From NCBI GenBank assembly GCA_944331945.1, contig CALVJC010000063.1:1-6907 (forward strand): a DNA stretch of 6,907 nucleotides. The letters run 5' to 3'. The notes under the pieces are model-generated. The model was not told the DNA's origin, searched no databases, and worked only from the letters and a program-made list of their open reading frames with translations. How positions within the stretch are numbered: position 1 is the stretch's first letter; the number at the start of each line of letters is the position of its first letter. The position numbers were made by a program, and so were the translations under genes. This stretch comes from an uncultured Bacilli bacterium (GTDB taxonomy: Bacteria; Bacillota_I; Bacilli_A; RF39; UBA660). Of the stretch, positions 1-6,641 are shown one piece after another.

Positions 1-1599
1 AATGCGAAACCAATCGAATGGCCAATCGGTTCAGAAGACACTTTCCATGGCGTTATTGACTTAGTTACCATGAAAGCTTATGAATATGACGGGAAAGAAG
101 CCGAAGATGCCAAAGAAATCGAAATTCCAGCTGATTTAAAAGATATTGCTGAGGAAAAACGTGCAGACTTAATTGATGCAGTTGCTGAATTTGATGATGA
201 AATGATGGAAGCATACCTTGAAGGTGGCGAAGTGACGATCGAAATGATCAAACGTGCTATTCGCAAAGGATGCCTTGCAGCAAAATTCTTCCCTGTTATG
301 TGTGGAACCGCTTTAGGAAATATGGGAATCAAGCCTTTACTAGATGCGGTAATTGATTACCTACCTAGTCCATTAGATATTCCTTCAATTAAAGGACACA
401 ACTTAAAAGGAGAAGAGGAAGTTCGTCACCCAAGTGATAGTGAACCTTTCAGCGCTTTAGCTTTTAAAGTTATGACCGATCCATTTGTTGGACGTTTAAC
501 CTTCTTCCGTGTATACTCTGGACACTTATCAAGTGGTAGTTATGTACTTAACTCAACCAAAGATAGCAAGGAAAGAATTGGTCGTATTCTACAAATGCAT
601 GCTAATAACCGGAAAGAAATTACCGATGTATATACAGGAGATATTGCCGCTGCAGTTGGACTTAAAAACACCACAACCGGTGATACCTTATGTGATGAGA
701 AAAAACCAATTATTTTGGAAAAACTTAGTGTTCCAGAACCAGTTATTGAATTAGCAGTAGAACCTAAGAGTAAAGCGGACCAGGATAAAATGGCTATCGC
801 TTTACAAAAGTTAGCCGAAGAAGATCCGACATTCCGTGTACATACGGATCATGAAACAGGACAAACCGTTATCGCTGGTATGGGTGAATTACATCTTGAT
901 GTCTTAGTGGATCGTATGAAACGTGAGTTCCACGTAGAAGCTAACGTTGGAGCACCTCAAGTTTCTTACCGTGAAACGATTAAAGTGGCAGGAGAATGTG
1001 AAGGAAAATACATTAAACAATCTGGTGGACGTGGACAATATGGACATGTTTGGGTTCGCTTCGAACCAAATCCAGACAAAGGTTATGAATTTGTTGATCA
1101 AATCGTTGGAGGAGTTGTTCCTCGTGAATATATTCCTGTTGTAGATAAAGGTTTACAAGAAGCAATGCAAACCGGAATTCTTGCAGGATATCCAATGATT
1201 GATATTAAAGCAACTCTATATGATGGTTCATATCATGATGTAGACTCAAGTGAAATGGCCTTCAAGATTGCTGCTAGCTTAGCATTAAAAGAAGCAAAAA
1301 ATAAATGCCAAGCAGTCTTACTTGAACCAATCATGAAAGTTGACGTAACAACACCAGATGAATATTTTGGTAACGTTATGGGAGATTTAACTTCACGTCG
1401 TGGTCGTCCGCTTGGACAAGAATCACTAGGTAATGTGGTAAAACTATCTGCTTTAGTTCCATTAAAAGAAATGTTTGGATACGCTACAAGCTTACGTAGT
1501 AATACCCAAGGACGTGGTAACTTCGTAATGTTCTTTGATCACTATGAAGAAGTACCAAAGAGTATTGCTGAAGAAATTATCAAAAAGAGTGGAAATTAA
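1..1599 (+). CDS. fusA: Elongation factor G, 5'-truncated by window edge
   Basis: EF-G is the cytoplasmic GTPase that drives tRNA-mRNA translocation on the ribosome and, with ribosome recycling factor, splits post-termination ribosomes. The reading frame is open from base 1, so the gene enters from the left. The 532 visible residues leave about 160 N-terminal ones missing compared with a usual length near 690, including the P-loop, switch regions and NKxD motif. Visible in order are the end of the G domain ([10 protein letters not shown] near residue 101, where the G5 motif lies, then [10 protein letters not shown]), domain II (residues about 150-255), domain III with GMGELHLDV near 293, domain IV with [12 protein letters not shown] near 341 and SYHDVDSSE near 410, and domain V with [13 protein letters not shown] near 457. 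The C-terminus is intact and ends with TAA. It lies 92 bp upstream of tuf on the same strand, the common str-operon order. Identification is secure. Confidence 0.97.
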   Translation, partial: NAKPIEWPIGSEDTFHGVIDLVTMKAYEYDGKEAEDAKEIEIPADLKDIAEEKRADLIDAVAEFDDEMMEAYLEGGEVTIEMIKRAIRKGCLAAKFFPVMCGTALGNMGIKPLLDAVIDYLPSPLDIPSIKGHNLKGEEEVRHPSDSEPFSALAFKVMTDPFVGRLTFFRVYSGHLSSGSYVLNSTKDSKERIGRILQMHANNRKEITDVYTGDIAAAVGLKNTTTGDTLCDEKKPIILEKLSVPEPVIELAVEPKSKADQDKMAIALQKLAEEDPTFRVHTDHETGQTVIAGMGELHLDVLVDRMKREFHVEANVGAPQVSYRETIKVAGECEGKYIKQSGGRGQYGHVWVRFEPNPDKGYEFVDQIVGGVVPREYIPVVDKGLQEAMQTGILAGYPMIDIKATLYDGSYHDVDSSEMAFKIAASLALKEAKNKCQAVLLEPIMKVDVTTPDEYFGNVMGDLTSRRGRPLGQESLGNVVKLSALVPLKEMFGYATSLRSNTQGRGNFVMFFDHYEEVPKSIAEEIIKKSGN

Positions 1600-1625
1600 A
1601 AGGAAACTCGTATAAAATAGATCGA

Positions 1626-1650
1626 AACAGTTGCAAAAAAAACAATTGTT
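1626..1650 (+). other. Weak hairpin in fusA-tuf spacer
   Basis: AACAGTTG (1626-1633) can pair with CAATTGTT (1643-1650) through eight pairs including one G-U, around a nine-base A-rich loop. The stem is AT-rich and no T-run follows it, so it is a poor terminator. It could be a processing or stability element between the fusA and tuf cistrons, or simply chance in AT-rich DNA. It overlaps the candidate tuf promoter. Confidence 0.25.
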
Positions 1651-1659
1651 AGATAAAAT
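1631..1659 (+). promoter_or_regulatory. Possible internal promoter for tuf
   Basis: TTGCAA (1631-1636) and TAAAAT (1654-1659) are separated by 17 bases, the optimal sigma-A spacing, with 4/6 and 5/6 consensus matches. Initiation near 1666 would give tuf its own short leader, in addition to readthrough from fusA. Extra tuf promoters are known in other bacteria, but the DNA here is so AT-rich that a chance match is possible. Confidence 0.35.
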
Positions 1660-1691
1660 AAATATTGTAATAAAAAAAGGAGGAAATTAAA

Positions 1692-2882
1692 ATGGCAAAA
1701 CAAAAATTTGACCGTTCAAAACCACATGTTAACATTGGTACAATTGGACACGTAGACCATGGTAAAACAACATTAACTGCTGCTATTACAAAGTGTCTAC
1801 ATGATAAGAATCCTGCTTGGGCTGATTTTACCGATTATGCAAATATCGATAAGGCTCCAGAGGAAAGAGAACGTGGTATTACAATCAATACAGCACACGT
1901 TGAATATCAAACAGAAAAACGTCACTATGCACATGTTGACTGTCCAGGACATGCAGACTACGTAAAGAACATGATTACAGGTGCTGCACAAATGGATGGA
2001 GCAATTCTAGTAATTGCTGCAACAGATGGTGCTATGGCACAAACTCGTGAACATATCCTATTATCACGTCAAGTTGGAGTACCTCGTATGGTTGTATTCC
2101 TAAACAAATGTGATATGGTTGATGATGATGAATTGATCGACCTAGTTGAAATGGAAGTTCGTGACTTATTAAACGAATATGGATATGAAGGAGACGAAAC
2201 TCCAATCATTAAGGGTTCTGCTTTGAAAGCTCTTGAAGGAGATCCTAAGTATGTTCAAGCTATCTATGACTTAATGGATGCTGTTGACGAATGGATTCCA
2301 ACTCCAGAGCGTGATAACGACAAACCATTCTTAATGAGTATCGAAGACGTATTCACAATCACAGGTCGTGGTACAGTTGTAACAGGACGTGTTGAACGTG
2401 GTATGTTAAAACTTAACGATGAAGTTGAAATCGTTGGAATTAAACCAACTCAAAAGACAGTTGTAACTGGAATTGAAATGTTCCGTAAACAATTAGACTT
2501 TGCAGAAGCAGGAGATAATGCTGGAGTATTATTACGTGGTATTTCTCGTGAACAAGTAGAACGTGGACAAGTTCTTGCAAAACCAGGAAGTGTAAAACCA
2601 CATCACAAGTTCAAAGCAGAAGTATACGTACTAAGCAAAGAAGAAGGCGGACGTCATACTCCATTCTTCTCAAATTATCGTCCTCAATTCTATTTTAGAA
2701 CAACAGACGTAACTGGTGTTATCACTCTACCTGAAGGTGTAGAAATGGTTATGCCAGGAGACAACGTTTCTATGGAAGTAGAATTAATCCACCCAATCGC
2801 TATCGAAAAGGGAACAAAATTCTCTATTCGTGAAGGCGGACGTACCGTTGGTGCTGGTGTTGTTTCTGAAATCGAAGGATAA
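1692..2882 (+). CDS. tuf: Elongation factor Tu
   Basis: EF-Tu is the GTPase that delivers aminoacyl-tRNA to the ribosomal A site as a ternary complex. The protein is 396 aa, normal for the family. GTPase motifs are all present: G1 GHVDHGKT (19-26), switch I RGITI (61-65), G3 DCPGH (83-87) with catalytic His87, G4 NKCD (138-141) and G5 SAL (176-178). Beta-barrel domain 2 spans about 213-305 and domain 3 about 306-396, ending in [12 protein letters not shown]. The start is set by AAGGAGG (1677-1683), eight bases upstream, and by the [17 protein letters not shown]-terminus. The gene ends in a tandem TAATAA stop (2880-2885), as is common in highly expressed genes, and is followed directly by a terminator. 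Codons are more biased (CGT, GGT, AAC) than in the genes downstream, consistent with high expression. It is probably cotranscribed with fusA. Small family variations (DGAMAQT instead of the usual DGPMPQT) look lineage-specific. Confidence 0.99.
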   Translation: MAKQKFDRSKPHVNIGTIGHVDHGKTTLTAAITKCLHDKNPAWADFTDYANIDKAPEERERGITINTAHVEYQTEKRHYAHVDCPGHADYVKNMITGAAQMDGAILVIAATDGAMAQTREHILLSRQVGVPRMVVFLNKCDMVDDDELIDLVEMEVRDLLNEYGYEGDETPIIKGSALKALEGDPKYVQAIYDLMDAVDEWIPTPERDNDKPFLMSIEDVFTITGRGTVVTGRVERGMLKLNDEVEIVGIKPTQKTVVTGIEMFRKQLDFAEAGDNAGVLLRGISREQVERGQVLAKPGSVKPHHKFKAEVYVLSKEEGGRHTPFFSNYRPQFYFRTTDVTGVITLPEGVEMVMPGDNVSMEVELIHPIAIEKGTKFSIREGGRTVGAGVVSEIEG

Positions 2883-2888
2883 TAACAC

Positions 2889-2922
2889 AAAAAGAAGTTT
2901 CCAAAAGAGACTTCTTTTTTTT
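2889..2922 (+). terminator. Intrinsic terminator of the fusA-tuf operon
   Basis: AAGAAGTTTC pairs with GAGACTTCTT (one G-U pair) around a CAAAA loop, and flanking A and T runs lengthen the stem to about 13 pairs. A run of eight T follows (2915-2922). It begins only four bases after the tandem tuf stop codons, the classic position for ending this operon. The end of the T-run overlaps the -35 element of one candidate promoter for the next gene. Confidence 0.92.
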
Positions 2923-2948
2923 GTCAATAAAGTATGCTATACTAAAAT
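2921..2948 (+). promoter_or_regulatory. Promoter of the DcrB/PsbP-like gene, two overlapping readings
   Basis: Two sigma-A readings overlap. One is an extended -10, TGCTATACT (2935-2943), which needs little from a -35 element and would start transcription near 2950. The other is TTGTCA (2921-2926), 16 bases, then TAAAAT (2943-2948), starting near 2955. The first is preferred because it leaves the AGGTGA ribosome site mostly in the transcript. Either reading gives a leader of roughly 5-11 bases. Confidence 0.6.
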
Positions 2949-2954
2949 AGGTGA
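2949..2954 (+). promoter_or_regulatory. Ribosome binding site that decides the start at 2960
   Basis: AGGTGA lies five bases before ATG 2960. An in-frame GTG at 2951 would add three residues, but it sits inside this site and has no Shine-Dalgarno sequence upstream, so ATG 2960 is preferred. The site is weaker than those of tuf and murD and lies at or next to the predicted transcript start. Confidence 0.6.
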
Positions 2955-2959
2955 ATAAT

Positions 2960-3583
2960 ATGAAGCACAAAAAAGAATTTATTATTGGGACGATTGGTAT
3001 TTTTATGATTGTATTAGGAGTATTTTTAACATCCTCCGCTTTATATGATGATGTAAATAATGGTCAAGGAGAATCGTTAGAAGAGGAACAATTAAAAGTA
3101 GGGGAAGAATTGATTGATTTAAAAACCTACCGTGTTGATCAAGCTTTCTTTTTAAATATTCCAAATAGCTTTATCACGCTAGATGAGGCTACCTTAAAAG
3201 CCAATTATCCAAATAATGATCGTCCGGAATTAGTTTTTCAAAATGCCGATAATACCACCCATATTTTCATTACAACTAGTAATATTACGATGGCAGATGC
3301 TGACCTACAAACCTATTTAGAACAACAAGAACAAAATGAAACTATGGTAACCCAAACAGCAGAACTTTATACCAATCATGACAAAACCTTTGCCAAATGG
3401 GAACATAGAGATCAAGATACCACCGGTTACTATCGGGATACGCGTTACTTTACCATTGATAACAAACTTGTTATGGTAGAATTTAATACTTTATTAACCC
3501 AAGAAGAAGAATGGCAAGCCGTAAAAAATGCCGTTTTAGATAGCATTAGCTTCACAGAAGAACAAGCAAAAAATAACTCCTGA
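2960..3583 (+). CDS. Membrane-anchored extracytoplasmic protein with DcrB/PsbP-like domain
   Basis: This is a 207-aa protein of unknown specific role. A short basic N-terminus (KHKK) is followed by one hydrophobic segment at about residues 7-29. No lipobox cysteine or clear signal-peptidase site follows, so it is probably an uncleaved N-in/C-out anchor. A short acidic, low-complexity linker (about 30-50) leads to a soluble domain (about 55-200). Features such as FFLNIPNSFITLDEATLKA near 63, then a strand-rich middle, DNKLVMVEFNT near 172 and a final EEEWQAVKNAVLDSISF helix resemble the DcrB/PsbP/Mog1-like fold found in many small secreted Firmicutes proteins. That assignment rests on pattern memory and is moderate. 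It has its own promoter, stands alone between tuf and a convergent FemABX gene, and ends inside a shared terminator. GTG 2951 is an alternative start giving 210 aa. Confidence 0.85.
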   Translation: MKHKKEFIIGTIGIFMIVLGVFLTSSALYDDVNNGQGESLEEEQLKVGEELIDLKTYRVDQAFFLNIPNSFITLDEATLKANYPNNDRPELVFQNADNTTHIFITTSNITMADADLQTYLEQQEQNETMVTQTAELYTNHDKTFAKWEHRDQDTTGYYRDTRYFTIDNKLVMVEFNTLLTQEEEWQAVKNAVLDSISFTEEQAKNNS

Positions 3584-3597
3584 TTGAGTTATTTTTT
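3568..3597. terminator. Bidirectional terminator shared by two convergent genes
   Basis: AAAAAATAACTC (3568-3579) pairs perfectly over 12 bases with GAGTTATTTTTT (3586-3597) around a six-base loop, CTGATT. Each strand carries a T-run on its 3' side, so the hairpin can end transcription from both directions. It overlaps the last codons of the rightward gene, whose TGA stop is in the loop, and the TAA stop of the leftward FemABX gene, which lies in the right arm. Confidence 0.9.
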
Positions 3598-4836
3598 CTT
3601 ATCTTTATTTAAATTTTTATAAAGATTATATGGAAGAGAATTGATGATGAAATCAAACTCGCCAATATATTCGGTAATAAGCGGATGAAATCCAAGCTTC
3701 ATTTCATTTAGACCAGAATAACGATTCTTATTATCAAAATCACCACAAACAGCATTTAAATTGAAGTACTTAAAGTTCTTTTTTTTGTAATCATTTAACA
3801 TTTTCCATTTCATTAAATAATTAGAGTTCAAAGTTCGAAACTTTTGATCAAATCCTTCAATAAATAATAAAGCACTTTGATCATAACAGATATTAAAAGC
3901 TCCTCCGATAATCACACCATTTGGAAATTCTTTTAATAAGTTTGTCGCCCAAACCAAATCCTTTTTATAAACATTAACTAATTTATCCGATTCGATTTTT
4001 TCATTAATTAATTTCTTTTTAATTGAAGCAGATCCCGTTTGCTCTTGAATTTGCCGTGCCAACTCATCATTCCTATCAAGCTCAGTTTCATACAATTTCT
4101 TACTGGTAATCACAAAAGTTTCCGTATTTAATTTTGCTAAATACAAATCACAAGATCCTTGAAAATTATGATAGAAGTTTTGATAATAAGCAAGAGACCG
4201 TGAATGTTTTTTCTTAACAAACTCATAAAAAAGAGGAATCTCTTTCTCTGTTCCTAAAACTATTTCTACCCCTAAACGAATCGCTTTTTTAATTTTGTAA
4301 CGTGTTCTTTTTTCGAACTTTTGATAAACAGTTTTAATATCTTGATTCAAAGGAATCAAAGCTTCAAATCGTGGCTTCTCTGTTTCAAAATATAGATTTT
4401 GTCCATGATAAATATAATTGGCACCCTTTAAATTCTCTAAAATCAAATTCGCTTCCGAATTAATGTTCATAATTTTTCCGGTATGATCATGGATACAAAC
4501 GGGTACGGGAGGATCAATTTTCAAAGCCAAAAATCCCTGCTTTGATAGTAACTTTTTTAAGCGAGTCGTAAATTCATTTAATAAAGCACTGTTATGGTAA
4601 TCAAACAAAAGACCTCTTGGCGCATAAGCTATTTTATAACCCATAAATACTTCTTTATAAAGTAAAAGACTAGCCCCAATTAACTGTTCCATCTCATCAA
4701 TAATACCAAGATAGTGGATCGAAAAACCTTCTTTTTCCATCGTTTTTCCATAAGCAGAAGTTTGATAAAAATTGCGATACTTATGATTTCTCGTATAAGC
4801 ATCAAACTGTTCTTCCGTCAAAGTAATAATCTTCAT
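3589..4836 (-). CDS. FemABX-family peptidoglycan bridge aminoacyl transferase
   Basis: Enzymes of this family (FemX, FemA, FemB, MurM, MurN) use aminoacyl-tRNA to attach the first or later amino acids of the peptidoglycan cross-bridge to the lipid-linked precursor at the inner membrane face. The protein is 415 aa, normal for the family. Subdomain 1 shows FYQTSAYGKTMEKEGF (23-38), YAPRGLLFDY (71-80) and ALKIDPPV (104-111). The second GNAT-like half begins around RTRYKIKKA (177-185) and ends with NYLMKWKMLNDY (339-350), YFNLNAVCGDF (357-367) and YSGLNEMKLGF (373-383). A charged helical insertion at about 245-295 fits the coiled-coil arm of FemA/MurM. The start is supported by GAGG on the minus strand (4844-4847), seven bases upstream. 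It is divergent from murD, so two wall-synthesis genes are back to back. The transferred amino acid and bridge position cannot be read from the sequence, so no symbol is given. Confidence 0.93.
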   Translation of the reverse strand: MKIITLTEEQFDAYTRNHKYRNFYQTSAYGKTMEKEGFSIHYLGIIDEMEQLIGASLLLYKEVFMGYKIAYAPRGLLFDYHNSALLNEFTTRLKKLLSKQGFLALKIDPPVPVCIHDHTGKIMNINSEANLILENLKGANYIYHGQNLYFETEKPRFEALIPLNQDIKTVYQKFEKRTRYKIKKAIRLGVEIVLGTEKEIPLFYEFVKKKHSRSLAYYQNFYHNFQGSCDLYLAKLNTETFVITSKKLYETELDRNDELARQIQEQTGSASIKKKLINEKIESDKLVNVYKKDLVWATNLLKEFPNGVIIGGAFNICYDQSALLFIEGFDQKFRTLNSNYLMKWKMLNDYKKKNFKYFNLNAVCGDFDNKNRYSGLNEMKLGFHPLITEYIGEFDFIINSLPYNLYKNLNKDKKK

Positions 4837-4858
4837 GGGATCGCCTCACTTTTCTTTT

Positions 4859-4887
4859 ATTATATCAATTATTATTACAGTTTTCAA
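4859..4887 (-). promoter_or_regulatory. Strong sigma-A promoter of the FemABX gene
   Basis: On the minus strand, TTGAAA (4882-4887) is followed after exactly 17 bases by a perfect TATAAT (4859-4864). The -10 is preceded by TGA, giving an extended -10. Initiation near 4852 leaves a leader of about 16 bases that just contains the ribosome binding site. This is the best promoter match in the window. Confidence 0.88.
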
Positions 4888-4888
4888 C

Positions 4889-4917
4889 GAAAAGGGGGTT
4901 TAAAGATTTCCTTTTTC
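4889..4917. other. Imperfect inverted repeat around the murD -35
   Basis: GAAAAGG (4889-4895) faces CCTTTTTC (4910-4917) with one unpaired base, and the palindromic TTTAAA -35 lies between them. The position between two divergent promoters would suit a regulator binding site, but A/T runs produce such symmetry by chance, so this is only a candidate. Confidence 0.2.
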
Positions 4918-4926
4918 TAGTATAAT
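4899..4926 (+). promoter_or_regulatory. Sigma-A promoter of the murD operon
   Basis: A perfect TATAAT (4921-4926) is preceded, 16 bases upstream, by a weaker TTTAAA (4899-4904, 4/6 match to TTGACA). Initiation near 4930-4933 would leave a leader of only about 13-16 bases before the murD ATG. The -35 element lies only 11 bases from the -35 of the leftward FemABX promoter. Confidence 0.8.
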
Positions 4927-4945
4927 AGAGAAAGGAGGAATCGAT

Positions 4946-6304
4946 ATGTTTCAAAACAACAAGATTTTAGTATTAGGAATGGCCCGTAGTGGTTATGAAG
5001 CGGCTAAGTTTTTAAGTAAAAGAGGAAATACCGTCATTTTAAATGATGGAGGAAAAGAAGAAAAACAAAACAAAGATCAAATAGAGGAGTTAAAGGAATT
5101 AGGAGTAACCTTAATTTTTGGAAATCATCCCGATGATCTTCTAGATGATACTTTCGACTATGTCATTAAAAACCCTGGCATTCCGATTGATCATAAATAT
5201 GTTTTACAAGCAAGAGAATTAGGAATTGAAGTCATCAATGAAGCAGAAATGGCTTATCGTTTATTACCGGAAGATATTACTCTGATTGGAATTACCGGAA
5301 CCAATGGAAAAACCACCACTACCACACTAACTTATGAAATGATTAAAAATTCTGGCAAACGCGTTCATCTGGCAGGAAATATTGGCTATCCTTTAATAAG
5401 CTTTCTCGAAAAATTAGAAAAAGAGGATATTATCGTCATGGAAGTTTCTTGTCAACAACTAGAAAACATGGTAAAATTTCGTCCCCATATCGCTTTAATG
5501 ACCAATCTTAGTATGGCCCATATTGACTTTCTTAAAACCTATGAAAATTATAAACGAGTAAAATTCAAACTTTTTCAAAACCAAGAAGAAAAGGATATTG
5601 CCATATTAAACATGGACAATGAAGAAGTTATGGCTGGAGAAAAAAATATCAAAGCGACGACGAAATATTTTTCAAGGAAACATGAAATCAATGGTGCCTA
5701 TTACAAAGAGGATGCCCTATGGTATTATGGAGAAAAAATCATTGACCGCCAAGATTTCTTTTTAAAAGGAGATCACAACGTAGAAAATGCTCTAGGAGCA
5801 ATCATGATAGCTAAAGAAATAGGGGTAGAAACCAAAGTGATAAAAGAAGTCTTAAAGACGTTTCGGGGTGTAAGTCATCGCTTAGAATTTATTCGCCAAG
5901 TAGATGAGGTAGAATATTATAATGACACGGAAGCGACCAATACCAGATGTACTCAAATCGCTTTGTCATCTTTCAAAGAAAATGTTATATTAATATTAGG
6001 AGGTTTGGAAAGAGGACAAGACTTTCATGATTTAGATGCCTACTTAACTCCGGTCAAAACCATCGTTGGAATTGGAGAATGTCGAGCGCGAGTAAAAGAG
6101 TATGGCGATGAAAAAAGGATCAAAACGGCAACCTTTGAAACCTTAAAAGAAGCCATGGAATATATTGAAAACATCAAAGAAAAAGGTGACATCGTGCTAT
6201 TAAGTCCTGCTTCTGCCTCTTGGGATCAATATAAACAATGTGAAGATCGAGGCGATGAGTTTAAAGAATTTGTTAAAGAGTTAAAGGAGAAGGAAGATGA
6301 ATAA
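4946..6304 (+). CDS. murD: UDP-N-acetylmuramoyl-L-alanine--D-glutamate ligase (MurD)
   Basis: MurD is the cytoplasmic ATP-dependent ligase that adds D-glutamate to UDP-MurNAc-L-Ala. The protein is 452 aa, a normal length. The N-terminal Rossmann-like domain starts at KILVLGMARSGYEAAKFL (6-23) and includes NPGIP (76-80). The central ATPase domain has the P-loop GTNGKTTT (118-125), AGNIGYPL (143-150), EVSCQQLE (166-173), His192, and Lys206 in the position of the carbamylated lysine (E. coli K198). The C-terminal domain shows SHRLEF (310-315), NDTEATN (326-332), GGLERG (352-357) and SPASASWDQY (420-429). Several residues differ from the usual pattern: NDSKATN has Glu at the lysine position, SSFQL reads SCQQL, and the Phe of the DQFxxF region is Cys432. 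The start is set by AAGGAGG (4932-4938), seven bases upstream. It heads an operon with an unknown gene and eno, outside any visible division/cell-wall cluster. Residue equivalences are from memory. Confidence 0.96.
   Translation: MFQNNKILVLGMARSGYEAAKFLSKRGNTVILNDGGKEEKQNKDQIEELKELGVTLIFGNHPDDLLDDTFDYVIKNPGIPIDHKYVLQARELGIEVINEAEMAYRLLPEDITLIGITGTNGKTTTTTLTYEMIKNSGKRVHLAGNIGYPLISFLEKLEKEDIIVMEVSCQQLENMVKFRPHIALMTNLSMAHIDFLKTYENYKRVKFKLFQNQEEKDIAILNMDNEEVMAGEKNIKATTKYFSRKHEINGAYYKEDALWYYGEKIIDRQDFFLKGDHNVENALGAIMIAKEIGVETKVIKEVLKTFRGVSHRLEFIRQVDEVEYYNDTEATNTRCTQIALSSFKENVILILGGLERGQDFHDLDAYLTPVKTIVGIGECRARVKEYGDEKRIKTATFETLKEAMEYIENIKEKGDIVLLSPASASWDQYKQCEDRGDEFKEFVKELKEKEDE
6284..6289 (+). 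promoter_or_regulatory. Ribosome binding site inside murD for the overlapping gene
   Basis: AAGGAG lies seven bases before ATG 6297, inside the last codons of murD. It fixes the start of the downstream gene in an 8-bp overlap and suggests that the two are translated in a coupled way. Confidence 0.8.
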
Positions 6305-6641
6305 AAAATCGGATTTATCACTTTCCTTGGCCATCCATGGCAAAAATGGAAACTACGCCAATTATGAACAAACTTTAATCGAAGCTTCTTCTCTAGGAAT
6401 TTCTAAAGTAAGTTATGTTTTAATTGGCAAAAGACAAAAAGATCTAAATCGAGGAGCTCAGTTAATTCAAAAACTAAATAAGGCTTGTGAAGTCTTAAAA
6501 ATGGAGCCAAGAGATCGGATTACGGTGATTTATCATGAAAGTGCCATGGCTCATCAGATTATAAAACAAGGTAGTCATGGGATGATGAATTATCAATCTT
6601 ATGAAACATTTAAAGAAAAAAAGAAAGTAAAGGAGAGATAA
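6297..6641 (+). CDS. Uncharacterised 114-aa protein between murD and eno
   Basis: I do not recognise this protein. It is 114 aa with no signal peptide, membrane segment, cysteine cluster or nucleotide-binding loop. The sequence suggests a small cytoplasmic alpha/beta protein: a possible strand LSLSLAIHG (7-15), a helix near 22-33, a strand near SKVSYVLIG (36-44), a long helix (about 48-67), a strand RITVIYH (74-80), a helix near 81-91, and a very basic tail ending KEKKKVKER. Candidate conserved features are HGKNGNY (14-20) and YHESAMAH (79-86). Coding status is supported by a good ribosome binding site, the ATG overlapping the murD stop by 8 bp, and an end three bases before the eno ATG. It therefore looks like a genuine middle cistron of a murD-X-eno operon. 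The operon suggests coordinated expression but does not assign a function. Confidence 0.8.
   Translation: MNKKSDLSLSLAIHGKNGNYANYEQTLIEASSLGISKVSYVLIGKRQKDLNRGAQLIQKLNKACEVLKMEPRDRITVIYHESAMAHQIIKQGSHGMMNYQSYETFKEKKKVKER

Noticed and set aside
78..332. 84-codon open frame on the minus strand inside fusA
   Set aside because: It lies wholly opposite well-conserved EF-G sequence, has no ribosome site and no plausible protein character.
904..1195. Several 60-65 codon frames on both strands inside fusA
   Set aside because: They are shadows of the conserved EF-G domain IV coding sequence.
1797..1991. Minus-strand frame in tuf, rich in Cys and Ile
   Set aside because: It is antisense to the EF-Tu GTPase domain and has no independent signals.
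2823..2850. Ser378 of EF-Tu at the position of E. coli Ala375, known for kirromycin resistance mutations
   Set aside because: As I recall, Ser is the normal residue in many Firmicutes EF-Tu proteins, so it is not evidence of acquired resistance.
4714..4920. 68-codon plus-strand frame overlapping the FemABX start and the divergent promoters
   Set aside because: It is antisense to a clear family member, lacks a good ribosome site, and runs through the promoter region.
6560..6565. TATAAA as a possible -10 for eno inside the upstream gene
   Set aside because: No reasonable -35 lies 16-18 bases upstream, and A/T-rich DNA yields many such matches.
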